Positions 20,063 through 30,770 of a stretch of 64,000 bases of DNA are shown one piece after another; the stretch's first letter is position 1, and each line of letters starts with the position of its first letter. Source of the stretch: Mayamaea pseudoterrestris (Eukaryota > Bacillariophyta > Bacillariophyceae > Sellaphorales > Sellaphoraceae); assembly GCA_027923505.1 (NCBI GenBank), contig BROI01000003.1, positions 248,001 through 312,000 on the forward strand, written 5' to 3'. The notes beneath the pieces are model-generated. The model was not told where the DNA came from and did no database searches. It worked only from the letters and a program-made list of their open reading frames with translations. Made by a program: the position numbers and the translations under genes.

Positions 20063-21490
20063 ATGAAAGCACGGAGCACTAGACCGTACGAAAAATGGAC
20101 TTGTATGCAGTGCATCATACAGCTGGAGGGTAGCAATGCGGGTGTGAGCGATGATAGGCTGACCAAAGACTACAAGCTGATCATTGACAAGAGCGATACA
20201 TTTACAAAACGATGTATCCGGCAAGCCGCGAGACTGTTGGACGCTAGCGGGGTTGAAACAAGTCCCGTAGCACTTTGTTCCGGACTGTCTTTCCTTGACA
20301 TTGTGATGTGTTGCTGGGCCATTGACCATTGTCGAGCCTCTAAGCGTGGTGCACAGCATGCTTTAGAGAGCATTGCACAAAACAATAAAATCGGGCAGCT
20401 ACAACAGCAGATATCTTTCCATGTGATTGTGGGGGGTTGTTGGGCCATTGACCATAGTCGAGTCTCCAAGCGTTATACACAGCATGCATTTAAGTGCATT
20501 GCTATCAAAGAAGAAATCGGGCAGCTCAAACTGCAGAATAAGCGGCAAGCCGCCAAGAATTCTCAGCTTACTTGGCAAAACCAGCAACTCGTGGAGCGAG
20601 GAGCGCAACAAGAAACTCATCGCGACACTGAGATTGGCCCGCAGCCGGCCAAATTGATTGCTGCTCATGAAGCCGAGTTGGTCGAATTGAACTTACGACT
20701 AAAACAACGTGACAATGCTTTGGCCGAGAGTGAAAACAAGCAGAACCGACTCACTGAGCAAAACGTGGATCTCACTCAACAAAATGTGGACCTCTCGCAA
20801 CTAAATTCGGACCTTAACAAGCAATTAGGCATGGAGCTTCTAAACAACAACAACGAAATTGCGCGACTCAAGCAGAAGCACTTAGCTGCTCTCCACCCTG
20901 AGCAGCATATGGTGACCTTGCAAGAAGCCGAGCAAGAATTTTTGTCCGATGAGGTTGCTGCGTTAAGGAACAATATTTCTGTACTTGCGGGGCACAGCTT
21001 ATCCCTTTTTAGTGAGATTATTGAGCACGACGGTGAAATTGGTCAGCATTTTTGGGGATTCGAGCACTTAGTCGAACAGGCAGCCAAGAAGGACTGTGCG
21101 AATAATTTGCTCAAGCAACGTCTAAACATGTTCACGCGGCGACTTAAAAAAAGCCAAGAACGGGCCGTCCAACATGCAGTTGAGGTCGAGGAGCTGAAAC
21201 GCGACCTAGACTTTTGTTTCGACGAGCTTGCCGATGAGACTTATGGTCATAGAAAGATGTTGTCTACAATAGTGGAGTGGATCTTGAGGCGTTGTCAAGA
21301 TCATGTCCATCGCTTGACGGATCTCGATAACGAGCTTGTTTCATTACAGAACAAGCTCAACAAGCGCATGAGTTTAACGCCAGTTAAACAAGCCAACGTG
21401 CAGCGCCAGGAAAAGAATCACGAAGATGGCGGGTCTATTGGTCGCGTTGGGGCTGTTGAAGCCAACCTTGCGAATGGAGTGCGAGTTTAG
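20063..21490 (+). CDS. Coiled-coil protein with internal tandem duplication, unknown function
   Basis: A single-exon frame of 475 codons. The N-terminal quarter has a Cys pair (CMQCIIQLEG). Residues about 75-160 contain two copies of a 42-residue block beginning CWAIDHCRASKR and CWAIDHSRVSKR and running on to IGQLQQQ / IGQLKLQ. The rest (about 160-450) is almost wholly helical coiled coil, rich in Gln, Asn, Leu and Glu, with NVDLTQQNVDLSQLNSDLNK as near-perfect short repeats. No enzymatic motif is seen. Possible roles are structural or scaffold, but this is a guess from composition. The first residues could change if an upstream exon exists in 19887-20062. Confidence 0.55.
   Translation: MKARSTRPYEKWTCMQCIIQLEGSNAGVSDDRLTKDYKLIIDKSDTFTKRCIRQAARLLDASGVETSPVALCSGLSFLDIVMCCWAIDHCRASKRGAQHALESIAQNNKIGQLQQQISFHVIVGGCWAIDHSRVSKRYTQHAFKCIAIKEEIGQLKLQNKRQAAKNSQLTWQNQQLVERGAQQETHRDTEIGPQPAKLIAAHEAELVELNLRLKQRDNALAESENKQNRLTEQNVDLTQQNVDLSQLNSDLNKQLGMELLNNNNEIARLKQKHLAALHPEQHMVTLQEAEQEFLSDEVAALRNNISVLAGHSLSLFSEIIEHDGEIGQHFWGFEHLVEQAAKKDCANNLLKQRLNMFTRRLKKSQERAVQHAVEVEELKRDLDFCFDELADETYGHRKMLSTIVEWILRRCQDHVHRLTDLDNELVSLQNKLNKRMSLTPVKQANVQRQEKNHEDGGSIGRVGAVEANLANGVRV
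20287..20538 (+). repeat. 126-bp in-frame tandem duplication
   Basis: Two adjacent, diverged copies lie within the coiled-coil gene: TGGGCCATTGACCATTGTCG at 20315 recurs as TGGGCCATTGACCATAGTCG at 20441, an offset of 126 bp (42 codons). Several substitutions separate the copies, so the duplication is not recent. The outer limits are approximate. Confidence 0.75.
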
Positions 21491-24400
21491 TGATTGCGAG
21501 GCTCCGCGCCACGACCGTGAGAAGTAGTGCAGTGGAGAGCAAGAACAGATTTCAGAGGACGACGCATTAGTGGTGGCTGCGTGACTTACTGTTAGCGAAG
21601 ATCACTAGGGGGCTATCTTTCACGCGCTACTTTTTAGGCTTGACATTGAGCCTTCACGAGGGGATGTCTTCGGGGATAGCATGTAGGTAGTTTATAAAAA
21701 AAATTGGCGTATCTTGCTTCGTACTTCGTTCCGTATACGATCGAGCGATGCGAGCTATCAACATAGTTTGTATCGAGGGACATAGCTGACTCATCAAGAC
21801 ACACTTTCACGAGCCGCAAGTCTTCGCGCAAATCAACCATTCTTTTAAACGCCTGTTCATTCCGCGGTCAAAGTACTTGTGTTGGTGCAAACTTGACATT
21901 GTGAAGTCGCCGGAGGAGCATCAAAAACTTGGCTTCATAGACATCATCTCTAAAAGGCAGCCAGAGCGCCTCGTGTCTCGTCCGGTCAACGCGACTACTG
22001 CGACCAAAAATCTTTCCACATGCATTAATCACACGTCCACTCATCCTCCGCCCATCAAGGTGCCCCACTTCCTATTTTCGTCTTGCCCGCAAGCTTTAGA
22101 AACAATGCGTCGCACCAACGACGGCATGTTAGTGCGGCCGCAGTGGTCTGCTCAACGAATGAAGACGAAATTCGCACAGTATAGTGCAGATCATTTGATT
22201 TTCGAATCTCTAACAAATGCGGGCAAGGTGGAACATAGTCAGTGACAGTAAAAGTTCAGTTCATTTCGGCGGTGCGGGTGAATCATGCAATGATTTAAAC
22301 TGGCGACCGAGCGACCTACAATCTAGTCTCTCTTCTTCGGCGAGCTAAAGTGCGAGCTGAAGGGCAAGGCCCTTGGCTGTTATTCGTGCAGTGACGGCGA
22401 TTTCAGCGGGTCTTACGTCGGCCATCTTGATTTTGTGTGCGCTCGAATTGGCCATGCGAAGAACAAGATCCTATCCATGTCGCATAGGTGTTAAATTTAA
22501 ACCGCTGCGACTTTTCACAAGATTGGCCTTGCATATCGGCCACAACGACCAGCAATGGCGTTTGCTGGTCGAGATGCAATGAGTTGTGACGTCCGTATGC
22601 CTATTGCACAATGAAGAATAACAGTTAGATATAAGTGGCTAAATGACGAGAGGGAACTGCAGCAGGCTGCCATGTTTATCCAGTTGAGATGTCCACATGC
22701 AGAAGCCAGTACGGAGGGACCACAGCAAGTCTAGCAAACATCGACAGAAGAGAGCGTTGAATAGAAAGCGAAGGTCATTGCACAACGTACAATTTGCACA
22801 TCCATATTGGTGGCTCGAGGCATGAAACTCTAGCTTTTGCATTCCGTGATGCTTTACGATTCTGTGGCTGTTGCCGATGCTTGCAAATCGCTGTCGTTTT
22901 TGGAGGCACGCTGCACGTCCGTTGCTTAACAGTCGCCGCAATCATCTCATCGCAATACATGGATGAAAGGTTTCTTCATTGCTGGACTGGTGTCGATTGG
23001 CAACGTTCTCCCCGGTCAGTGTCTTTTGGAACCAGCGGCAACGACCACTCCTTGCTCATTCACTGTTTGAGACACATCAATCAACATGTCTTTTCCGAAC
23101 AATTAATTCACGCGGCAATATACTTGTTTCATCACTTTATCTGGCACTAGCGCTCCGTCTGTCCCTCTGACTTTGCCGATATCTTGAGAAAGTGGCAACA
23201 CTCTAGTTCGTTGTGATTTGTTCGCCACTCACATTGGGCGTGCATTGCCTTGTCTCTAGATACGATCGTGACGGACGGCTCCGTCAACATGGCACGTTTG
23301 TCTGGTGCATTTTTTGCTTGAAACTTGGAGAGTGGGGCGTTTGGAATACAGCAGTCTACTTGCGACCCAAAGTAGCATGTCGTTCGCTTTGATGGCGCAT
23401 GTCAGCGGAGCGTTGGTGAAAAACCGACTTTATACGCCGTTTACCGGAGCTTGAAATGCTACATGGTGTCTGTAGACGACGTTGTCGTGTCACACGATAC
23501 AAAGCGCTGCATCCTTTGCTTGAAAAATAGTTCGGGCCAGCATCATCAGTGGTATCGGTTGGGCAGAACTATAGAAAAAAGTATTGAGGCTACACGAACA
23601 AATCAATCAGCAAGCAACAATCTGCCAGTCTCTTCATCTGCTCCGAGCTTCTGCTTTGGTTTTTCTGTTGATCCATTGTGGGTTTGCAAACGTCTCTAAC
23701 GTCTCGTATTTGTGGCTCGACTGGAGCCATTCATCGGCGTATAGGCGCGGCCAGCATACACGATGCAACCTGACTGAACAGTGGTGGAGATGACTTGTGT
23801 TCCAGTACATGCGATACTCTTGTGAGGGATATGATGAGGCCTCGCTCCTTAGAATGTCGGTCACTTTAACGCAGTGCCTTAGGTTTTGTCGCCATGAGGC
23901 AACCGTAGTTCTGCTCGGAAAGGTCTATGCCGTTGTGAAAGGATAGTCTGCTGATGTGTGCAGAGGCGGGTCGACCGATAGCTCTCTTAAACGAGTTTCA
24001 TAAGGCAGCAGTGTACTATACTTAGTTCAATGGAGTTGCGGCAGTAGCATGTCCTGTCCTTGCGTGCTCAAATTAGTCGCTATCAACGCCTGCGTGCGCA
24101 TGTGAGTTTCGATTGACAACTTTGCAACATGTTTTTGGAGAATCCTATAAGGTTGTGCTTGCTAGCTGATGGTCAACGCGGCAATATACTTGAACCTTTT
24201 AGCTCACTGTAAAGGTACAAACATTTCTGCTTATTTTCCTGCGGTACATGCCATGAGGCTCAGGATTTTGGTAAAATGAGCAACGTCTTTGCGTTGTTGT
24301 CGTCGCTAAATTTTGTGAGCATTGTGGCGAACGACGAATTGAGACCGTGTCCGATAAAGCTGCGGGCCGACTGCAATGTTGGCATGAGGTCTGGCACTAC

Positions 24401-26199
24401 GCATTCCGCTCGAAGGTTTTCTGCATTTCTTGAGCCGTTCCATCCTGAAATCAATCATCAATCAACCAGGTTCGGATCGCAGCCTGGGATTAGTCCGCAA
24501 TAGACAGCAATTCACACCGGCTTCAGTTGCATATCTAGCGGAGAAATGCACGCGAAAAATTACCATGCAGTTGTTTCCTCTTGCTCACAACTTGGTTGAT
24601 GTGTATTGAAGGCAGTTAATTCGGCTTGCCGAATATGCAGTTGCGAGTTGGACGATGCTTTGTGGTGTCCCATTTGCAACTGAGGATCATATAGTGGTTA
24701 ACGTCTATCCACGCCCTGGCTTGTGACACTTTTTTCGCGGCGAAGCTGATACCTGTTAAATATCGCAGCAGAGCTGCAGTGCTTGTTGTCCTCCGCTTTC
24801 ATCGACGCGCACGCCTTAGTAGCGATTAAGATCATAAGCACCACCAGCCTTCCGCATTCATGACGAGTTTCAGCTCAACGATTTGAAGCACCACGTATGC
24901 AATTGTCGTGCTTGCGCGACATGAATAAATTCTGCACACCCACCAGTTAACATGCTGCTTGATGCGGCAAAAGGATCAACGAGATCGATCCCATACTGAT
25001 AGATGTCGTCCCTTGGGTTTCGATTCTCTGCTACTAGAAGTCTGCTTCCCTGGTTCGCAGAGGACAATAGGACGATGTATGACCGACGCCGCTTTTGCAA
25101 AAAGATAATATGGCGAAGGATATTTGCCGACGCCCGCACTATCGCCATCTCAGCACCGAGTTTAATTCGCGCAGCAAAATACGAACCGACCTCGACATTC
25201 ACCGTCTCTAAAAGCATTAAGCGAGATCGCAAACCAATTGTCACTTCCAGTCACTTTCGCTGGCATGAAGTAGCGCAACGACGATGACAAGCAATTCACA
25301 ATTGACATGTAAAGTCCCCGAAACATGGCAGACTACCCACAGTACGTCGACCGACTGGCTAGAAATAGCTGGAGTAGAGTTGCAACATCGTTGCAACACT
25401 AAACACATTATGGCTTTGGGCCGCGAGAGAAGATTTTCTCCTTGAGACGCTACTTGCCAATATAGGCCGGCAGTGGTGTATCGCAGGACAAACGTCAGAT
25501 TCTGTTTTGGTTTTCTTTGGCTAGTTTCGTTGGAAAAATTTTATATGAGACTATTTAACGCGGCAATTATCTGTGAGCTGTCCCCGGTGCTTACAATACA
25601 CGCAAAATTTGAGTATCAACGCATTATGGTGATCATCTCTGGTCGGAGGAGTGCAAAGTGTTATCAGGCTCAGGAGCCATGGAATGCTGCAGCAATAAGT
25701 AATCTACACAGCCATCTCCAAGCATATCGTTTGCTACCTTTCGCACCGTCTGCTGTGAAATGGAGGGACGAATCGCCACGCAAGCATACTGCGGTAGCAT
25801 GTCTCTCGTACTGAATCACTGTTAAGGGCGTGTCGGCTTCACAGCGGAGCTGTTGGCTTATGCTAGACGCGTCTGCGACTTCTGCTGCCACCATCCCCCA
25901 AAGTATGTACTCGCAGTTCAGTGACTGATTCGCAATAAGATTCTGGCTCAAGAAAAATCCTTATATTTGGGAGCGTCCACTTGAGACAGCATGGTTGGCA
26001 CGCTCCTCGCTCGAGCTTGCGTGTCCATCTGTGCATATGCTGCGGCAACAGACGCTTGCTATTGTTGGCTCTCTTTTGTGGCAATCCGCGTCGGTGTAGC
26101 TGCAAATTACGAACGACTGCGTCGTCAGTGTATAGTGGCGCAACCTAGTTGACGTTGAACTTGGCTCGAGGGTCTCACAAACATGGCCGTGAACTACGC
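21491..26199. other. Gene-poor region with decayed repeats
   Basis: About 4.7 kb with no gene I can support; frames are short, overlap on both strands and lack family motifs. The 17-mer ACGCGGCAATATACTTG occurs near 23110 and 24175, and a shortened relative (ACGCGGCAATTATCTG) near 25560, so related degenerate sequence is scattered here. A minus-strand frame interrupted by stops (21634-22068) has protein-like composition and may be a decayed gene. No transfer RNA, ribosomal RNA or CRISPR array is seen. Confidence 0.5.
21634..22068 (-). pseudogene. Possible decayed gene fragment, unrecognised
   Basis: On the minus strand one frame reads protein-like sequence (FRDDVYEAKFLMLLRRLHNV), meets a stop just after FAPTQVL, and resumes in the same frame with MVDLREDLRLVKVCLDESAM and SSHRSIVYGTKYEARYAN. 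The composition looks coding rather than random, but no family is recognised and no splice junction removes the stop convincingly. Confidence 0.25.
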
Positions 26200-26503
26200 A
26201 CTCCCGGCTCATTATATTTAATCAGCCAGTTCACATTAAGGGAGTGGCAATCCATCATTCTGTTGTGCATAGCATGGCCAACACCTGCCGGTAGTGATGT
26301 CCGCCGCACTCGTCTAAAGGTTGGACACTTTTTAATGGGCAGCGATGACGAAACTCCCGGCTCATTATATTTTATCAGCCAGTCACAATTGGGATATTAT
26401 TCTCATCATTTTGTAGTGCATAGCTTTGCCAACACCTGCCGGTTGTGATTTTAGCCGCACTCGCTCAACGATTGGACCCTTTTTGACGGGCTGCGGCGAC
26501 GAT
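26200..26503 (+). repeat. Tandem direct repeat, two copies of about 153 bp
   Basis: Unit 1 (26200-26352) and unit 2 (26353 to about 26503) both start ACTCCCGGCTCATTATATTT and share CAACACCTGCCGGT and GCCGCACTCG; I estimate about 80 percent identity by eye. It is non-coding, and no terminal inverted repeats or flanking duplications are obvious. Confidence 0.8.
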
Positions 26504-26769
26504 ACCGGCAACCCCACTGACAAAACTTATGGGCATCTGTAATATGTAATAGTTTACGATTCTTAGTCCAGAAGGAGCTGATGTGTTAGCTATGCATAGG
26601 AATGATAAGATTGGTGACCGAACGCGAATTGCGAAGAACGCGAACTCCATCGGATATTCATTATCGCCCCTTCCGTCCTTTCACGCGAGGTTGCAGCGGC
26701 GCATTGGATTTGAACCGTTTTGCTTTTCGTTTATCGACATTTACGTCGTCTCTCTCTTGTTGCTACAAA

Positions 26770-27655
26770 ATGATGAAGGCCTTAGCCATCCGTTTCGTTC
26801 TGAGCAGTCTGCTTGTCAGTTCCTGCTTGGGACCTACCGTGAGCCCGGAATCCAAGTCGCTAGAGGTACGAACTCTCAATGTTACCGCTTTGTCGTTTCC
26901 AGTGGGGTCGTTTCAACATTGCAACGTTTAAGCACTTGCAACGCAGCAAGTTATACTTGTCTCATGCTGCCATTTTATTTGTGTTTTTGCAGCTCGGCAT
27001 GGACCATGGCTTAGGCAGAGTCCATGACTTGTGTCATGTGGCCTCCGATGTTTCGGAAATGAAGAAACACTGCAAGTACACGTCCTCGCCCGTCGCGCAC
27101 CAACTACAAAGTGAATCGCCAATAGAGTCAGAGTATGCTCCGTCGCCTCAGCAGGGCTCTACGCCGACGATGCATGGAGGTTGCATGTACACAAGGATGG
27201 AGCTCATTGAAACAAGCTTCCCCGCTGATTGCCCGATCCCTGACGAACGCGCGGGCTGGCACGAAAGCACAATTCTCATTCTTGCGGCGATTCTAGCTGG
27301 CCGTGTATTCACGCTCCAGCGGGCGCTTGATGGCGCAATTAAACGACGTTGCGAGACTGAGCTTAATGCGGCTGCGATCGCCCAAAGCAAGATGGAACAT
27401 TACAGAGACGAGGAAATGCTTTTAAGTAAGTGTGCCATGACGATTGATCGTCTGCACAAGGATTTAAGTATCATGCAGAAGCAGATCATGCTCAATAAGA
27501 TGAAAGAACAGGCTCTAGGTAAAGCCGTCGCGGGAATCTACCAGCGTATCCAGATTGCTGCTGCTGCGGGAGTCGCGGTCGAGTGGACCGAATGGCGTGA
27601 GCCCCTTTTGGAAATGCTTGATTGTGCTGAAAGCCTTCTCGACGAGACAACGTAG
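26770..27655 (+). CDS. Secreted or membrane protein of unknown function (two exons)
   Basis: Two exons, 26770-26865 and 26993-27655, joined over a 127-bp GT-AG intron, give 252 residues. Exon 1 encodes a signal peptide (MKALAIRFVLSSLLVSSCLG). The next part is Cys-containing and polar, with a likely membrane helix around residues 125-140 (STILILAAILAGRVFTLQRA). The C-terminal 100 residues are amphipathic helices (MEHYRDEEMLLSKCAMTIDR) probably forming a coiled coil. Exon 1 is phase 0 and its donor, acceptor and pyrimidine tract are good, so I trust the splice. No family is recognised. The gene sits at the right edge of the gene-poor region. Confidence 0.6.
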
Positions 27656-27780
27656 ACGTAAAGGCTTACAACCATTGCCAACGTGTATCTATAATTTCGA
27701 CACAAAAACTTTTCTTCTATTTTCATGAGCTTATAACATGCGTATCGTCGATTGGCCCTCATAAAATAAAGACGCATAAT

Positions 27781-30249
27781 TCAACGCTTTTTACGCTGTG
27801 AGTCTGTCAGGAAGGGATTTGCTTTCGTTTGCGGTGAAGGAAACGATGTCTCTGGGGGTAGTCCCAAGGCGCGGCAAGCGTTGTTGCACACATGAGTCGC
27901 AAAGAATGCTTTCATTCCCTTTTCACCAAGATCTGTTCGCCCAAACTTCAAATTCTGGAGAAACAGGTTTTTCTTGCGCGTGTGAACCGCTGGGTCCGTG
28001 AATATGAACTCCCGCCGGCCATCCGAATGAATCTTCAAAGAACCTTGTAGGTCGACCACTATAGATTGTCTATTGCTTTTGAGGTAGGAGAAGTGGCTAA
28101 AAGCTTGAGCAAAGTCACCATCAGGTATCACTTCGTCTGTCATAATTGGCGCGGCACAAACATGTTGTCCGTCTACTAGATGAGCAAAATAGTCCGTGCC
28201 TTCGCAGGAAAAAAATTGAGTCAGATTGGCGTCTTGCACAAACGCTTTGCCCCAACTGTCGTCATTCTGAGAGCTTTCTTCTTCCGACTGAGAAATTTCG
28301 TCATCCGATTCTTCCGCCACAGCCGCCAGCAATGGAGCAATTTTGCCTCCCATGTTCGTTTTTCGACCAACTTTGGATGCCATTGCCGCCTTGTTTACCC
28401 CATCTTCAGCAGAGGTGGCCTCAAAAAGGTCACCATAATTACCGTTATATTTTGTATACTCTCCGTCAATGAATGGCTCGACAAGAACATTGTAAGTCTT
28501 TGAGTCGTCGACAAGTTCAAATATGAGCGGCTCAAGGAAGCAAATCCGAGGAAAGGCATGCACGCGTTGCTGAACGTCTGCTGCGTTTCGTGCAGCTAAA
28601 TTATCGAAATACTCATTAAACTTATCCGCACATCGGGATGCGAAAACCTGCGCCGTCATGAATTGTATATGATCCCTGCGATTATGTTCGTCAGGACGAT
28701 CATGAACAAACCTTGACTCCTTTGCCACCATGACTGGCCCAATAAAATTGTCGTCATCATTGAGGAAACGAAACTTATAAGCGACGCGTTCCGCTCCTTC
28801 GCCAAAACATGCTCGCTTCCAAGCAACATTGTAAGATATAATGTCCTTCTTTTGCACAGCTCCTTTTCGCCGCTCCTCAAGCATAGCGCAACAATCCTCT
28901 TTTCGGTGTCCGCGCCACATACCGTCAGCAATGCATCCGCTGCATAGATACGTTGCTTTGCACCCATTACAGATTTCGCCCCTTGTCCCTGTCTCCCAGG
29001 CTTGATCAGCAACAAGCGAGAAACAGGAATGGCAACGACGGTCTAAAACTCGACAAAAGTCACCGTCTCTAGTATTCCATTTCCAAACATGCTTGGTGTA
29101 TTGACTGCTGTTTGAGGCACGAAAGACTCGCCAATCAATCGAGGGCACATGGTCATCAGGTGTGTCGCCGCGCTCCCGAAGAATATCGATGCGGACCGAC
29201 TTTCCTGGGGCCGTCTTTCCTCGCACGGTTTGCGAGAGTTCCCTCTTGGTTAACGCAAGCGTCGAAACATGATACGAAATAATTCGAGAAAGAGAATCTA
29301 CATCAAAGCTTGATGTGCATGATGGATGGTCAAACCAACCATTTGCTCCGTATGCTGCTGCTTCGTTGGCCATTTTGATTAAAACGCTGAAATCTTCATC
29401 TCGGTCTGCAAGGCCAACGCAGCCGAAAGTCAAGCGACGACCAAATTGAGATGCTATTTCCCCAACGGTCTTTACAATGTTGCTAGTCGCCCCTGCATCT
29501 GATGGTTTACCATCCGAGCAAAAAAAGACGGAGAGACCGACTGATCCCAAAGTGTTTAGTTGCAAGAGTTTTTGAACCTGTGTCAACGCAGGAAGGTAGT
29601 TTCCATGGCCTTCTGGCCGGAACTTCGACCATTCTTTCATGGCCACGAGCTTGTTATAAAGAGCCCAGGTCATTGGCTCATGCCGTATAGCAACCTTTGC
29701 TCGCTTGCCCATCAGCACGACGGAGACTATATCAAACCAGTTCTTTTCCTTGTCCAAGTGAGCTTTCACAAAGTCACGCGCGAGGCATGTCCATACTCCA
29801 TCAGACCGACAGCGGGCTCCATTTACATCGTCGGTTCGCATTGATCCGGACATGTCTACAACGAGAATGTGATGATTCGTCCATCGCTCCTTCTTCGACA
29901 ACGCATCAAAGTCCTCGTGACTGCGCAAATACTGTTCAGTGACGTGTTCCGTGTCCTTCATAACCATGACTGGATCGACAAACTTGGAACCAGACTTTGT
30001 GCCGCACTTGTCCTTGGTGGGGTAACAAGTTATAGCACGATTCGTTTCAGCGTCGTGCACATAATACGTTCCGCCGAAGGTGTACCCGACTCTGCCATTT
30101 TCAAGTGGTTCGGACAAGCCCATTCGTCTGGCTTTCTGACAAAGAACCTTGGCAATGTTACGTTCCTCACAGCGTTCTCGATGGTGTGACGTTGACACGA
30201 GTGTCGAGTTGGCGAGGGAATAGCTGTAGAATCGCTGGGTGCTTGTCAT
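27781..30249 (-). CDS. VWA domain / zinc motif / alpha-kinase, copy 1
   Basis: An 822-residue intronless atypical protein kinase of the alpha-kinase (MHCK/eEF2K) family fused to a von Willebrand A domain. The VWA domain (about 125-330) has an intact metal site (DMSGS at about 132-136, and CSDGKPSD). A Cys-rich segment (about 410-465, repeated CxxC pairs: CHSC, CNGC, CSGC) looks like a small zinc module. The kinase (about 480-800) has FGEGAERVAYKF, the Lys in VMVAKESRF, VEPFIDGEY, catalytic VDLQG, FTDPAVH and the zinc-binding tail HVCNNACRALGL. An acidic insert (EESDDEISQSEEESS) interrupts the kinase. The VWA plus alpha-kinase order recalls Dictyostelium VwkA. A paralogue follows upstream on the same strand, 521 bp away. 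It probably phosphorylates Ser/Thr in helical or irregular targets; the substrate is unknown. Confidence 0.9.
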   Translation of the reverse strand: MTSTQRFYSYSLANSTLVSTSHHRERCEERNIAKVLCQKARRMGLSEPLENGRVGYTFGGTYYVHDAETNRAITCYPTKDKCGTKSGSKFVDPVMVMKDTEHVTEQYLRSHEDFDALSKKERWTNHHILVVDMSGSMRTDDVNGARCRSDGVWTCLARDFVKAHLDKEKNWFDIVSVVLMGKRAKVAIRHEPMTWALYNKLVAMKEWSKFRPEGHGNYLPALTQVQKLLQLNTLGSVGLSVFFCSDGKPSDAGATSNIVKTVGEIASQFGRRLTFGCVGLADRDEDFSVLIKMANEAAAYGANGWFDHPSCTSSFDVDSLSRIISYHVSTLALTKRELSQTVRGKTAPGKSVRIDILRERGDTPDDHVPSIDWRVFRASNSSQYTKHVWKWNTRDGDFCRVLDRRCHSCFSLVADQAWETGTRGEICNGCKATYLCSGCIADGMWRGHRKEDCCAMLEERRKGAVQKKDIISYNVAWKRACFGEGAERVAYKFRFLNDDDNFIGPVMVAKESRFVHDRPDEHNRRDHIQFMTAQVFASRCADKFNEYFDNLAARNAADVQQRVHAFPRICFLEPLIFELVDDSKTYNVLVEPFIDGEYTKYNGNYGDLFEATSAEDGVNKAAMASKVGRKTNMGGKIAPLLAAVAEESDDEISQSEEESSQNDDSWGKAFVQDANLTQFFSCEGTDYFAHLVDGQHVCAAPIMTDEVIPDGDFAQAFSHFSYLKSNRQSIVVDLQGSLKIHSDGRREFIFTDPAVHTRKKNLFLQNLKFGRTDLGEKGMKAFFATHVCNNACRALGLPPETSFPSPQTKANPFLTDSQRKKR

Positions 30250-30770
30250 GCTGGTGGCGCTTGCACTGCTGATTGCTGTCTTGTATGATGGCTATGGAAC
30301 TGTGGTATGAAGGCTATCAGAGTTTTTTGCAGCAGAAACGTCGGCGATTGGAACGGTCATGTGCTGAGGCAAGTTTAGTCATCGCTCATGATTTATGATG
30401 CTCGTTGCTTTTTCTTCAAAGAAGAAACGGATCATATGTCGGACCGGTAATGCTCGAGTCGGTCCGTTACTCGTCATTTCAACGTTAGCGAAAGCGCTAC
30501 AAACCCAGCACCATCATCTTATGGTTGATCCATTTACTCGCGCACATGCAGTATACGACTATGACATCGTCATCGCAATACATATTAAAAGTAAAGGCAT
30601 CACTTTGGTATGCTTGCATGCGCGTTCTTCATAAAGAACGACCAAGCGCGCGAGAATCGACATCCAACAGCGCTGCATTGACCTATTCGTACCATATTTT
30701 CGATCACTTTGTTTGGTGTGCGCATAAGTTCTAACTTACTTATTAAGCTATCTATGCACACTGACATATC
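30250..30770. other. Spacer between the two VWA/alpha-kinase genes
   Basis: A 521-bp gap holding the promoter of copy 1 and the 3' region of copy 2. ACCGGTAA at 30443-30450 lies about 190 bp upstream of the copy 1 start. No gene is seen. Confidence 0.4.

Noticed and set aside
21877-25287. Several frames of 60-125 codons on both strands
   Set aside because: They overlap each other on opposite strands and show neither conserved motifs nor consistent splice structure.
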